The notes under the pieces: generated by a model | The model's input: the letters and a program-made list of their open reading frames with translations, nothing else | The model's database searches: none | What the model was told of the DNA's origin: nothing | NCBI GenBank assembly: GCA_001466705.2 | Contig: LATX02000035.1 | Coordinates: 1-64,000 of the forward strand | DNA length: 64,000 nucleotides | Reading direction: 5' to 3' | Source: Moniliophthora roreri | Taxonomy: Eukaryota > Basidiomycota > Agaricomycetes > Agaricales > Marasmiaceae | Position numbers and translations under genes: made by a program | Shown here: one piece after another, positions 46,641 to 58,444 of the stretch | Layout: each line of letters begins with the position of its first letter | How positions within the stretch are numbered: position 1 is the first letter of the stretch

Positions 46641-46974
46641 GTATCGTCGATAGGCCTCCGCATAGAACTTTGCCTGGGTATAATGTTAGTGATCGGCGAA
46701 CGGTTAATGAGGGTTACCACGACCACACCTCCAGTTTTTGTTGGTAGTTTGCCGCGGTTCAAACACTTATTCGCCCCCTGAAGATGTATACGGAGAAGCG
46801 TTGATCCAATGGCTTGCACCATTTTCGCGTTCGGTGCTCTTCAAATCAGTGCCAGCTTGTAATCAGTGAATTTCGAGGATCTTGGCCATATGAAGCTAGA
46901 AAGTTTGAGTCTACTTGAAGATAAGGAAACGAAACTGCACTCACTTGAATGGCAGGCCCCGAACCTCCGAATGT

Positions 46975-47600
46975 GAAGCCCTAGCACGTTGAGTTTATGC
47001 CTGTGAGAGGTCGGAGAACGCCACGGTACGAATGAAAAGAACGAGTTGTGGTCCACCTTTAGCTTTCGTTCAAGAAAAGAGGGGTGATGTCGGTAATGAC
47101 GATGCGTTGGTAGTTGTCAGTCGGCTGGAAGCAGGGTTACGGCGTGTTATTGGCTACGAAGAGGGTAAGGATTGGCAGAGCTCTGAGGTCCAGTAGTGTG
47201 CCCTTTGTGAGTGATGTTGGGAGCGATGTTCTGCGACGACGTCAATACCGGGTATAATGGTAATAAAAAAGACGTGGTTGGGCATAATAGAAGGCTGGAA
47301 CCAAGAGGGTTATCTCAGTACGATATACTGATTCAAATTTACATTTCATACCTCGAGTGCTTCGACTTGCAGAACGAGGAAAAGTGCCCCTTGCGTATAT
47401 TTAGAGTCTTTCCGTGGGGCCTTTTCTGAAAGAGACTGTGTCGACATTCTATCAACCGGGCTGGTGTCGCAGAAGGAGGGGTATGACGATGCCTTTGGTT
47501 GGAGAGTTACGATGCGGGTTACAGAAGATCGCTGTCTAGGAACCATGGGTGATGGCTGTCGATGTTGAAACGTGGAGCGCTCACTTAGCGCCGCGACTTG
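46975..47600 (-). repeat. R2 copy 2, small gene relic
   Basis: The minus-strand frame from 47546 (MVPRQRSSVTRIVTL) matches the 41043 frame in order and spacing. A splice after QVEALE (GTATGA...TTCCAG) would extend it by about 45 residues to a TAG near 47165. Low support for function. Confidence 0.45.
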
Positions 47601-48990
47601 AACGTCTCTCACGATGTTCCACAAGAAAGTCCATTCACCGATAAGCTCAAGTGCGTGGTTTATTCTCTTTTTTTACACTGCGATACTCATACCCGTGACA
47701 GAAGCCACTGAAAAAGCATATCATTCCAACCTTTCCTACCTGACACTGTCAGCATTCTCGAGAGGACTGCAGATAGGCCTAGAGTAATAGCTGCCTTTCC
47801 AGTTATCAGTACAAGGCAGGGACGACATTATTCTCTTAAAAGTCCGGGGTAGTTTGAGTGCCACCATCCATGAATGGTGAGCGGGTCAATTTAGGTCCCG
47901 AGGAACGAATAGGACTTGCTGGGCAAGGAGTCGGGAAGGAGTCGGGAAGATGAAGTTCAAAAGCAATGTTTGGGGAGTTTGCACTCACAGACCTGGTTCG
48001 ATTTCTCCGTACCCTCTGTTGTATTTGGTCTAACATGCGGCACACATAGGATGACCAGGGCCACTCCTGTAGTAGTAGCAAGACTCCTGAAAAAAGAAGG
48101 CCGTGGTATTTTCCGAGGATCTTCTGCACCCGGGCGAACAAGCAGACCCTATCTACACTTCTACAAAAGACAAATGCTGCTCATGAATGAGTGGACGGAG
48201 GCCGCTGAGGGGGATGGATATCTATAAATTTCGTCGGTTCCTTCCCTACTTGCGTATCATTATGATCTGTCGCTGATTGTGCTCGCAGGACGCGTATAAC
48301 GGTACCTCAATCTTTGTCGCATCGCAAATTGCAGTAGTAACCGAAAATCTGGACTGCTCCGACATGAAGAAAAGGAAAAGTCATTCAAGGAAATTGAAGA
48401 AGGGTTCCAGACCTCTTAGACGAACAGATCGGATTCCGACAGTGACCCCAGAACGAACTTGATGTTGATCTTGGAGACCCTTTCGCTCAACTAGATGCTC
48501 CAACTGGGGTTGACAGTGACTGTGAGGCTCGGTCTAAAGGGGATAGGGATTGCATAGGCCCCGAGGTGCGGCACTTCCCATTTCCTTCTTCAATATAGTA
48601 GAGAACTAAATAGTACTACGACAGCTCGGCCGCTCCCCTCCCACATCACGCGCCGAGCTCTGCTCTCTTCAGGATCCCGTTGCGGAGACGGTACACCTTA
48701 GCAACCGACGAGCATTCCTCATGAGGGTAATAAGAAGTTGATCTTCACGCACATTACAGACGCTGTAAGAAGATGTGTACGCAGGTGCGTGCCTCCCGTT
48801 CTCGTTCTTTTTCTGTTCTTACCAGCAATAATGAACACAGCCGCGCATCACCTAGTTAGTAGTTCGCGTTGTTGGCCGTCTTGTGAGCCTCATTTAAAAG
48901 GCACAATTGCATCAGTGTATCGGTACGTTTATGCCCTTTGTTGTTGCCTACTGTATTGGCGAAAAGAAAGCTAACGCAACGTATAGACTG
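47601..48990 (+). repeat. R3 copy B, decayed plus-strand gene
   Basis: Aligns with R3 copy A over most of its length (GGACTTGCTGGGCAAGGAGTCGGG, TTTCCGAGGATC, CACCCGGGCGAACA, TTCCGACAG). There is no 11-exon gene on its right side, in contrast to the other three R3 copies. Confidence 0.6.
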
Positions 48991-49004
48991 ATCTGTCCGA
49001 TCGA

Positions 49005-49560
49005 GCCTCGGCGGAACGTGTACCGTTGCGGCTCACCCGGCCAGGCATGATATCTAGGACGATGGTTCTCATGATGAACATATTGCAAGGCACGTATTTC
49101 TTCCGCCTTCCTGTTCTTTCGACTCCTGGGTATACTAGCTCCAGGCTCCCTTTCACGTTGGTTTTATGATTCAGTACCTCCAGCAATCCCTCTTTACATG
49201 ACGAAAGAATCACGTCCAGTTGTCCGCAACTTTCCCCGAACTTTAATCACTACTTAACCTCGAACCTTCAAAACCGATACTGACATCAGAGTTAGGGTTG
49301 ACTCAGGACCTATACAAGGAATTCCCAGATCAGGAATCACAGGATAACACACCAGGACAGAAGTGCATCCATCGGTTCCCCAATCGTGCCGCTCTAACTG
49401 ACCGAGTTCTCTTTTACAGAACTGATAGCCCAGTATCAATCACATTGCCCACGTAGCAGAAGAACTGGTCAAGATCGTTACTAGACAGGAAAATGCCGGC
49501 GCACCGTACTGAACGAAGACAGGCTCAGGACATTGGTGTCACTATATACTAAACGAGCTC
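49005..49560. repeat. R7b then R7a, right-hand copies
   Basis: 49005-49190 matches 37736-37925 and 49265-49550 matches 35575-35760. At the position of the 35761 start codon this copy reads ATTGGTGTC, so the downstream gene is not preserved. Confidence 0.6.
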
Positions 49561-51220
49561 GACGGCTTTCTTGGTTGGTCTGGCGATAATTCGACAACCG
49601 TCAAATGAAATCATGATGGCAAAGGTGCACATTTTTGTGTACATTTCTGTAACAGAGGAGTGCCCGACAAAACTCCTTCCCGTAACATGCATCGGATACT
49701 GGTGTGTATCAGATTGTATTCGTGGAGTCGGTTCTCCCGCAACCATCTTTCAGTGCCCGAAAGCAGGTCAAGGCTCTCTTCCATTTCCCGCGTCAGGCAC
49801 CGATGCGACCCATCTCACGAATCATCGCTATGGTAAAGTACGTGTCTTTGCAATAAAATAGACATTGATGGTACCTCACAGCCGAATATGTCTCATTCGT
49901 TTTACCTGCCAAAACGCTTTGTCAACGGTGCTGGCCCTCTTATGGTCAGAGGCCAGCTCCAGTTCCAGTTGAAAGAGATGGAATGTGCCTCACTGCATCG
50001 ATGCGCCTGCATCGGTCATCTCGATGCCATCAGATCACAACGTGATATGTTCGCCAGCATTTGCTACGTTTCGACCCTTAGATATTCGGTCCTGGCCCGT
50101 ATGTGTCACCTCAGCTGTGAGGACCCTCAATCGTCTGTATTCCGACTTTGTATGGCATTGCCGTGGAACGCGACGAAGGAGAGATGCGATGGAATACACA
50201 GCATTGCTATCTATGTATATGGTCTTGATCAAGTGTAAGGTTGCGGTACTCAGAAACCGATGCCGTACAAGTCCTGTACCGTACCCTTGCCTGCCTGGAT
50301 AGCACGGTGACACTGCGACCCGTTTTGCAATTTTGATCGAGTGTGATCTAGCTGTTGACTCACACTGAGTCCTGGTCCCAATCATGTCCAGGCTTCAGCA
50401 TGCCAGCATGGTATCGGATGGCTCTGGATCTATTATGATTTGAAGACGTGTTCAAGCATCTCCTCCCACTCTTCCTCACGCTCACCTCAAACCCGGATGA
50501 TGAAGCGGCCTTTGGCAATGTTCACTGCTCACTCTCCCTTACCTTTCTTGAGCTTGACGGCTTTCTTGGATGGTCAGGCGATAGTTTGACAACCATCAAT
50601 AAACCCAAGATGGCGGTGTCAGCCATTTCTCAGCGCTTAAAAGTCCCTATAAAGATCTCTTCCATTTCACGCACGATGCCGATGCGGCTCACCTGTCCAG
50701 CGACGTTTTCGGTCATGATAAAAGGCCGCAGCAGTGACAGCTGCCTTATAATTCCCGTATCACTCGCATTATTCGATTCCTCACCCCATATTCAAGCCCG
50801 ATAGATTCAACTTGCTTGTCCTTCGTACAGCATGAAAGTGGATCCGCTAGTATTGTTCCATAACGCGACGCTAAGACTCAGAAAAATTCTTGGGTCCACG
50901 TAGAAGGGGCCCACGTAGAAGGGGCCCGGATGAATAACGTGCCAGCTGGGATCGATGTTGAGTTTCATCGATATGAAAACAACCTCGGCAGGTGCACTTT
51001 TAAACCGAGAGGCTGCTCGCCGGCTTGTGGATATTGGCTGATTTCGAGAGAGACCGTTGTTCCTATGTCCAAGCGGTGAAGTAAAGCCAAGTTCAGGTCA
51101 TAACGCATCCATAGGTCCGCGTCGAGTTTCGGATTCTTCTGCTGATAGGGACCATAAGAACTTTGTGGTACCGGACTACCAACCGAATTGCATTGCGGCA
51201 AGATCTTTAGTAGCGTAACG
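49561..51220. other. Gene-poor stretch with a small local duplication
   Basis: 49557-49640 and 50548-50620 share GACGGCTTTCTTGG, TGGTC(T/A)GGCGATA and TTGACAACC(G/A)TCAA in the same order. Open frames such as 49888-50238 have no intron signals or family support, so no gene is called. Confidence 0.45.
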
Positions 51221-51224
51221 GCCA

Positions 51225-51380
51225 CCAGTCTACGAAAACGTTTCGTGTTCTCGGTGGTTGGAATGTGAACCTCCGAGCCCGAAGTAGACTCGCTGCCATT
51301 CTCGGCCTGTGCACAAAGTCAATCTCCAACGAACAAGGAAGGTCGCGATGATGGTTGGCCTGACGGGACGGTGTATCGTC
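51225..51380 (-). repeat. R1 copy 4
   Basis: Shares TTCTCGG(T)GGTTGGAATGTGAAC, CTCGGCCTGTGCACAAAG and AAGGAAGGTCG with copy 3. Confidence 0.55.
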
Positions 51381-51864
51381 GACAGACTTCTGGATGGAGC
51401 TTTCCAATTTGGACAATGTCAGCGACCAGCGAACGGACTACGGCCATGCCTCCCGTTTTCGTCGCTAGTTTGCCCTTCTGTTCGTCTCTCTGAACGTGAA
51501 CATGGAGTTATCGATACGATGATTTGCGCCTTTCCCGCGTTCGGTGCTTTTCAAAGTGGATGCCGGGCTCGCGATCGATGGATTTGGAGGATCCTGGCCC
51601 TACGAAAGTAAAACATTTGAGTCTATTCCGAAGATAAAGCGACAGAATAGCGCACTCACTCAGGCCGTATGACTGGTTCCAAACATCCGAATACAACCCT
51701 TCCTGGACACCTCGAAAAATGTCCCAATTTGATACGGAAAGAGCCCTTTAAGCAATAGGCATAGCAGAAGATAAGCTTGGATATGGTTATTGAGGTAACC
51801 TTGGCAGATGCTGAGTCAATATAGCATATCGAGATTGGAGGAAAAGACGAGAACCTAGTACCTA

Positions 51865-52135
51865 CCCCATGAACTGGGTGCCCCTGTCACCTTCTCGTGC
51901 GTCCCCGCTGCAAGATCCTGCCAGCAGGTCCATACATCAGGTTCTTGGTAGTTGAACCATGAACCTCCATGCCCGAGCTCTACTTGTTGACACTCACGAC
52001 CTGCACGTCGATGTTCAACGACTTGCATGGCAACGAGCCTAGCCGCTGAGATAACCATGGCGTCGGAGGTCTGCATTGTGGAAGGAAATTTTCTGACGTC
52101 CCAAGCCCACGGTGAGCGTAGCCACAAGTCCGCAT
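51865..52135 (-). repeat. R1 copy 5
   Basis: The most complete R1 copy, from CATGAACTGGG to the CCCACGGTGAGCG motif. The minus strand has a 90-codon frame (51855-52127). Confidence 0.55.
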
Positions 52136-52264
52136 CTGATCCGCTACCGAACCTCTGTTCTCTATCCTAAGCCGCACGCTCTTTCTTCATCCGTCTGTTG
52201 AAAACGAGGCCATCAAGATAGACTAAATGGCAGGGTCGAATCCATACTCGGTAGAGATTCAGAA

Positions 52265-52720
52265 TGACTATTGACGTGAGGTACGGCACTGATTCCAGCG
52301 AAGAAAAGAAAGAGGCGACGTCGATGGACAATGACAATTGGTTATAAGATGCTGGTGAATTGAGAGTGAAGGGTGTCGTTGGCTACTAAGGAGCTAGGTT
52401 GGAAGAGCTCCAAGGCCAAGTGGTGTATCATTTATGAACGTTCTGCGGCAACGATGTTGATTTTGGGTGATCAAGTCGTGTTCCACGATGATAGAAAAGG
52501 TGTACCCGGGTGTAGAAGTCAACACTAAGAATATGATTTCAGTATCGTATACAGATTCAGCTTTGCGCTCGTACCTCGACTGATTGAACTTGGAGCATTA
52601 GACTGAGACAAGGATGAAGGAGCAAGGCCTTATCCGAAGAGGTTGGAATGCCTTGTTGGCTTTGGTTTCCGAGCCGGGGTAGTAGAAGCATGCCCGTTAG
52701 ACACAAGCGATCGCCGACCG
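52265..52720 (-). repeat. R2 copy 3
   Basis: Weakest R2 copy. Shared order of GGCGACGTCG, TTGGCTAC, GAGCTC and ACGATGTTG with the other two. Confidence 0.4.
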
Positions 52721-52789
52721 CGCGATGCTATCCGTATGTCCGGTGTTTCAATTGTGACAGTGTGACTTAGTGCCACTTCAGTTCAAACC

Positions 52790-53453
52790 ATGGAGACACT
52801 CACCAAATCCACCATTCCCCAGATACCTGATACTGTGACTACGGAGAAGGGAACTCCCCATTATGCGGTGCCAGGTGTACCAGTGCCATTTGTATTTGGT
52901 TTCGTTCTCGACGATGCTCAGCTAAGTCTCCTGGCCAAGGCACGGTTGTCCGAAGAACTCTTCAACGAGGTCCCGTCGATGGGAGGATATTCAGTGATTG
53001 TTCGCCAATATTTCGATGCTGCCAAGAAGGAGCAGATGCTCCTTCGGTACAAGGACAAGCACGGACAGCAACGCTACCTGTGGGTATTTGGGGCAGTTGC
53101 TTCAATCACAGGCGGACGACCAAGCATTAAATGGGACCGCAAGAAAGCTAAGGAGACGTTGAAAGAGGAAAAGGCGGAAACGTTCGTTTCAGAAGACATT
53201 TTTTGTGCTCGATGGCCTAGCTACCTCTGTGGTGCGTGCTTATCAGTCCGGTTGAATAAAGTCATTTGACGATTCATTAGCACCCAATTGGCTGAAAGAG
53301 GACTTCAAGCGAAGTCTCTTGTACTCGATTTATGCGGCTACGCGGGGAGTACGAGCTCGTCATGTGGTGCCAGTCCCGTTTGTATTTGGCTTCGTCCTTG
53401 ATGAAGATCAGCTACTTCTCCTAGCTAAAGCACGGTTGTCCCAAGAACTCTGA
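52790..53453 (+). CDS. Unrecognised protein with internally fused duplication, 204 aa
   Basis: Exons 52790-53231 and 53281-53453, with a 49-nt intron. The main unit runs from VPVPFVFGFVLDDAQLSLLA through a YKDKHGQQRYLWVFGAVASI strand-rich core to WPSYL, then APNWLKEDFKRSLLYSIY in exon 2. Exon 2 continues in frame into the start of a second unit (VPVPFVFGFVLDEDQLLLLA), then meets TGA at 53451, where the second unit has a small deletion. So a tandem copy was joined to the end of the first. No family known to me. No signal peptide. Confidence 0.6.
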
Positions 53454-53878
53454 CAAGGCATTGTCGACGGGAGCATATCATTCCTTGATTGTCCAAGAAT
53501 TTCGAGCCACCAGGAAGAAACAGACAATTCTGTGGTACGAGAACGAGCATGGACAGCGACGCTATCTGTGGATATTTGGGGCGATTGCTTCGATCACCGG
53601 CCAACGACCAACAGTCACGTGGGAACCGGAGAAAGCCAAGGAAATGCTGAAGAGGGAAGACGCGGAGTTCGTCTCGCCTGGTATTGATTGTATCCAGTGG
53701 CCTGGCTACTTTCCCAGTAAGCATTCATCACCCTAGATGCTGAGTTAATTGATTCGATAATGAAGTAGTACCCGATTGGCTAAAACAGGACTTTGACGAG
53801 AGCCTCTTGTATTTGATTCACCACAGCTGGGAAGTGGCGTCGAAATGGGTAGGGCAAGAACGGAGCATTAGTGGTTGA
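53454..53878 (+). pseudogene. Second copy of the 52790 unit, frameshifted
   Basis: After the stop, the frame resumes as TGAYHSLIVQEF, RRYLWIFGAIASITG and WPGYFP (to 53716), a 52-nt intron (53717-53768), and the last exon VPDWLKQDFDESLLYLIH to a TGA at 53876-53878. The intron is at the same place and phase as in the first copy. A one- or two-base deletion after SQEL separates it from its own start. Confidence 0.75.
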
Positions 53879-54199
53879 AATTCCCATTCGCTGCTATTTT
53901 CTACATTTAGCATCCACTTCCTACTTCACGACCATGGACATGTATATGATTGGCTACTTCGAGTAGAAAGAGAGCTCCGACGAGCGAAAGAGACCCGATG
54001 GTCACACTGTGCCATATTGCTTGTGTCTAACGGGCATGCCTCTACTTCCCCGGCTCGGAAACCAAAGCCAACAAGGCATTCCAACCTCTTCGGATAAGGC
54101 CTTGCTCCTTCAATTTTGTCCCAATCTAATGCTCCAAGTTCAATCAGGCGCGAACATGGGAGAAATTGTGCCGCCTCTTCTCCGTAGATTATGACCACG

Positions 54200-55460
54200 A
54201 AACTCATGGATAATTATAATAAGCCTAGTTGCGTGTGTTTACCCTCCTCACGTTGATTTTCACGATACAAGAACTAATAACGCACTCTAGTCTCCATCAC
54301 GACGTTTTCTGCGCAATGCTGTATGACTTCCGAATACACCTACTTAGAGCAATTTCAAAGAAATCAACGGCAAAACGATGAGCGAATGGCTAGGTCTCGC
54401 TCTTGCAACCTTTCGTGAAGAAATGAAGATGGCGGAGAAGAAGGGAGCAATGTTCGGGGAACTGAAGAATTCTCTTTCTCTGTCCTTGTCGTGTCTCAGT
54501 CTGGTCTAAGAACCGGCGCGCTGACACAGGATGCCAACCATCGCTCACAGCAACCCAAGACCTCGACTTCTCCTTAATCACGAAGAAGGAAGGATTGGAA
54601 CTCAGAATTAGAAGACGAAGACGGTAGTAAACCCGTACCAAATGTCAATTTGATGGTGACGCAGGCGACCCTTCGCTCAACCAGATGCTCCGACGGACCT
54701 TGAGAATGGTCAATTAGGCTTAGATAACATATTCCGAGGTACGCCTTCTTGTTTTCATCTTTTAATTCCTACGTCTACCGTCATGAATGATGAACAGCTG
54801 TTTGCACGCTTCGACTCCCTCCAGCATGCAGCGAATCCCGCTCTGCTCTCTATCAGCGCTTAAACGATACATCATCGCCCTGTCAAGCACAACAAGTACC
54901 CGTCGCAAGGGTAATAGGAAGATGATATTCGTGCACTAGTCGTACATATGTCTCTCCGCCCTTAGGAATGACCGGAGGCAGCTGCGCGTCATCTAAACTT
55001 CGCCACAAGTACTGTCAGCTAGGATGCCGGACGTCTTGTTGTTATAAAGGCCGGTTTCAACAGAAACATGCTGAGAACATTTTGCATCGGTATATTGGTA
55101 CGCCCCTTCTCTGCCAGATCATTTGAAAACGAATAACTAATGAACACGGACTCATAGTGGAATATGTGACATACGAAACGTGAAACTCTCTGGAACACCG
55201 ACCACCGAAGAGAACGGTATCTTCTTTGTGAAATAGGAGCGGGAGGTCTGTTGGGAAGAGGAGTAAGACACGGTTGCCATGAGCGAATGAAAGTAGTGAT
55301 ACAGAAGAACGGTGATATCGAAAGCAACCAGCCTCCGGTTTGTGTATCGAGCGACGGGGTAAAATTATCTCGTTACAGTTGAATCACGTACAACAAGAGG
55401 AATCTTCTGTCTACGAAGCGCTATGACGACTGTACATGTAACACTATGGTTGAAGAAAAT
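54200..55460 (+). repeat. R3 copy C, decayed plus-strand gene
   Basis: 54640-55460 aligns closely with 60045-60975 (TTGATGGTGACGCAGGCGACC, CCTCCAGCATGCAGCGAA, TATGTCTCTCCGCCCTTAGG, GAAATCTTCTGTCTACGAAGCG). Broken frames; it faces the next 11-exon gene tail to tail. Confidence 0.6.
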
Positions 55461-55505
55461 AAGAGGTGTAATGGTTTTCATGTACGCCCTGCCACGGACA
55501 CAAGG

Positions 55506-57883
55506 TTAATCAATATCCATCGCGTCTTCCTCCACATCGACTGTGAGTGTTGATAGTGATACCGTGAGCTCACTATCTACATCCATAAGTTGGAAGTCTT
55601 CAACAGATTGAGCATGATCAGTGACAGGAGGGTATCAGAAGACATTGTACATACCTTTAATCACTTCGAGCCGAGTCTCATCTCCAACAGTTTTGAGGAG
55701 TGGGTCCATTGCATCTTCCGCTACATCGACTGTGACTGTGGATGGCAATACAACGAGATTGCTATCTACATCCATGGGTTCAAATTGAATAGATTGAGCT
55801 TTGACATGCATGGTGAGTGACAGAAGAGTATCAGAAGGCATCATACATACCTTTAATCTCTTCAAACCGAGTCTCATCTCTGACGGTTTCGAGGAGTGGG
55901 AGATCAAGAGACCGGGCCAAGTCCCTTGTTAAAGGATCAAAGCCTTTCAAGATATGGAGTTGCCGTATGGCTGTATACGCGATATGAGGCCACATTTGGT
56001 ACCTAATTTGGAATCTTGTGGTGAAGGAGGGAAGTCCTAAAGAACATCGAACAGCCTCCGGGATCTCCTCATTTCCAGCCCGATCAAAAGACCAAAAGTA
56101 TTTCGGTTTTTGCAGCCAGGCATTCCATACAGATCTGCAGGCTGATGGCGAGGGAATTGCTCGAATGAAGAGGTAGACTTTGTCGGCCAAGAAATTGCTC
56201 CATCTCGGCGATAGCTGTTCATTTCTGCCTTGGAAATGAATTGAAAACCCACGGAGAAGGGCTTTTGTGAGAGTCATTAAACAGCACTGGAAAGAAAACA
56301 GTAACACAACTCACAATATCCCTTCCATTCCTCTTGAGATCCGCGCTCACCCAACACGCTATGCGCCTGCGTTGGCCAGGCATACGCACATATTTTCCTT
56401 TTTCTCCCGGAACATGGTTGATAATCCACGTCAAACTCTCGATTTTGTAGATGTTTAATATCTGATGGGGTGACCTCAAATCTACTATTGTCAGCCCACT
56501 GAACCCTCCTTGTCAACAGTTCCATACACACCGGATTGAAGTATTGTGACGTCTACTGGGTTGCACCTCCACCCACTCTGGGACACCATCCACACGGTAC
56601 GGTCTGTAATGCCGTTCGTTCATCATTTTAGGCCATCTAGCGATGATTTCTCGTCGAGTTCGGCTGTAAACTCCACCAAGCAGAGATGATAGCATGAAGA
56701 CCAAGTCCTCATCAGCTACCCGTTCCATGACATGGTTGGAGGACTCGCAAATTGCGCCCAGCGTTGCAGTGCGGCCATGAGTTTGGACCAAGAGATCAAG
56801 AATGGCATTGGAGTCATTGTATGTTTGAAGGGATAGGAAAGGATATTCGCGATAGCCAGTGCTAATTTGATCTTCTTCAGTATAATCCACGAGCACTCTG
56901 GAACCTGACGAATATTCGACATATGGTCCCACGCATAGTGTACCAGTTCTTGGGTTCACCCAGACTTCACCAAAATCCTGTAGGTCCCTAAGTCTCGACA
57001 GATTTGGAGGTTTGAGATAACTGAACATACCAGGTTACGATTAGCTATTGGGACTACTCCTAGCTGTAGAAGTACAGATAAGAACATTTTAGAGTGTTAA
57101 GGGAGTCCAAAACGCACTTGATGGGACAAATATGTAAAAATGAGTGGCGAAAAGTCGTTCCTTTCCCAGATATATGCAACTGGCACAAGCGCTGCACGCG
57201 AGCAAATCAGTATGATGGAAAAGTCAGGGGGGCCTCAAAGCATCGCACCATCATAAAAGATCAGTGCTGGTAGACTGAACTGACCGCCATTGTAGCCGAA
57301 GAGTTGAGCGGTGTGCACATTCCTGGGGATAATGAGGGTGTTTGCTTCAAGTTACTGTGAACAAGGTGAGAGCAGCGTACCTAGACCGGGAGAACTGCTC
57401 AAAATCACGGCGAAAAGCCTACATGAAAGGAGAGCTGCAGGTGAGCGTGCCGCGAACTTAAGAAGCTTGGTTTCGAACTTCAGAAGCATCTTGGCCGTCG
57501 TAGCGGACATACACGAACTCCGAGTCCCTGTCTTCGCCATGAATGGAAGCAATGTTGATCAAACGAAGAGCATCCACTCCCCGCCAGTGTTGATAGTCGG
57601 GAAGCGTGACTTGTCTCCTGACGTCTGTAACAGATATAGTTCGCTTGATATAGACTTTGCCCACTGGAACCCGTGTGTACTAAACGTTTGACCTTGTAAA
57701 TGGCCACAAATAGCTCGAGCAAAACAATCGGCACACCTCATCCCAAACCGTCCGCTCTCTTTCTGCCTGGCCCAAGTACTGCACCAAAGTTCCCTCGATA
57801 TGATTATTATACTGATCTCTTGCGACAGCTGTGAAATTTCCGTCTTCGATGATGAGATTCGAGGGACTAGGGAAAAACGACAT
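55506..57883 (-). CDS. Agaricomycete 11-exon multigene-family protein, paralogue 2 (609 aa)
   Basis: Exons from the start: 57737-57883, 57479-57679, 57381-57418, 57249-57322, 57118-57191, 57031-57063, 56532-56977, 56315-56484, 55851-56261, 55655-55798 and 55506-55597. Phases are identical to paralogue 1. N-terminal NLIIEDGNFTAVARDQY; WVNPRTGTLCVGP; KYFWSFDRAG; CSLGLPSF; LKGFDPLTRDLARSL. The intron 7 donor has moved relative to paralogue 1 (CG|GTGTGT) but phase is kept. The last exon uses an acceptor 15 nt downstream, because the ancestral one is deleted, dropping five residues. Complete and apparently functional; role unknown. Confidence 0.86.
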
Positions 57884-58440
57884 GATGGATGCGGAGGAAA
57901 GAAGAGGTCAACAGCTTGCAGTCACCACGAGGATACATGATCGCTGTCATTGAGCGCTGGGCGGCTAAGTTTGACAGACTAGTTTGAGAGTAACGCATCA
58001 GAGGATTTGCAAGATCCCAACAGACTTGCCTCGCTCGGGAGTCTTACGACGATATCTTAAAAGACATGGAGAACGAGAACCTAAAGGTTCTCAAGGGTTT
58101 GTCGGTTGAGAGTGAAGGGCAGTGCCGTGTTGGAAGCACCGTATTGAGGCGTGATCCTAGGCCTTCTGATTCGGGGAGCTAGGCCTTTTCTATTGGATTT
58201 GATGTTGTTTCCGAGCCTGCATCACAAAAACCCGTTCGTCTGAGAGGGATATCATAAGTAGTGACCTGAAATAGGGACTGACAATGTAGGAAACGCCAGA
58301 GCGCGAATGTGGGAGAAAGGCGCCGGTTAAACGTTAAACGACCACATCCCCGACTCGAAACTGGTAGAAAATGCGTTTCAATTGCAGATCTGGATAAAAC
58401 GAACCATTGCTGCGTATCCACAGGCCCCGCCTACTTTCTG
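57884..58440. other. Upstream region of paralogue 2
   Basis: No gene is supported. The first 40 bp resemble the upstream regions of the other two paralogues. Confidence 0.45.
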
Positions 58441-58444
58441 GTTC

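Noticed and set aside
49888..50238. 116-codon plus-strand frame as a gene
   Set aside because: Overlapping frames of similar length occur on both strands, with no intron signals or conserved copy.
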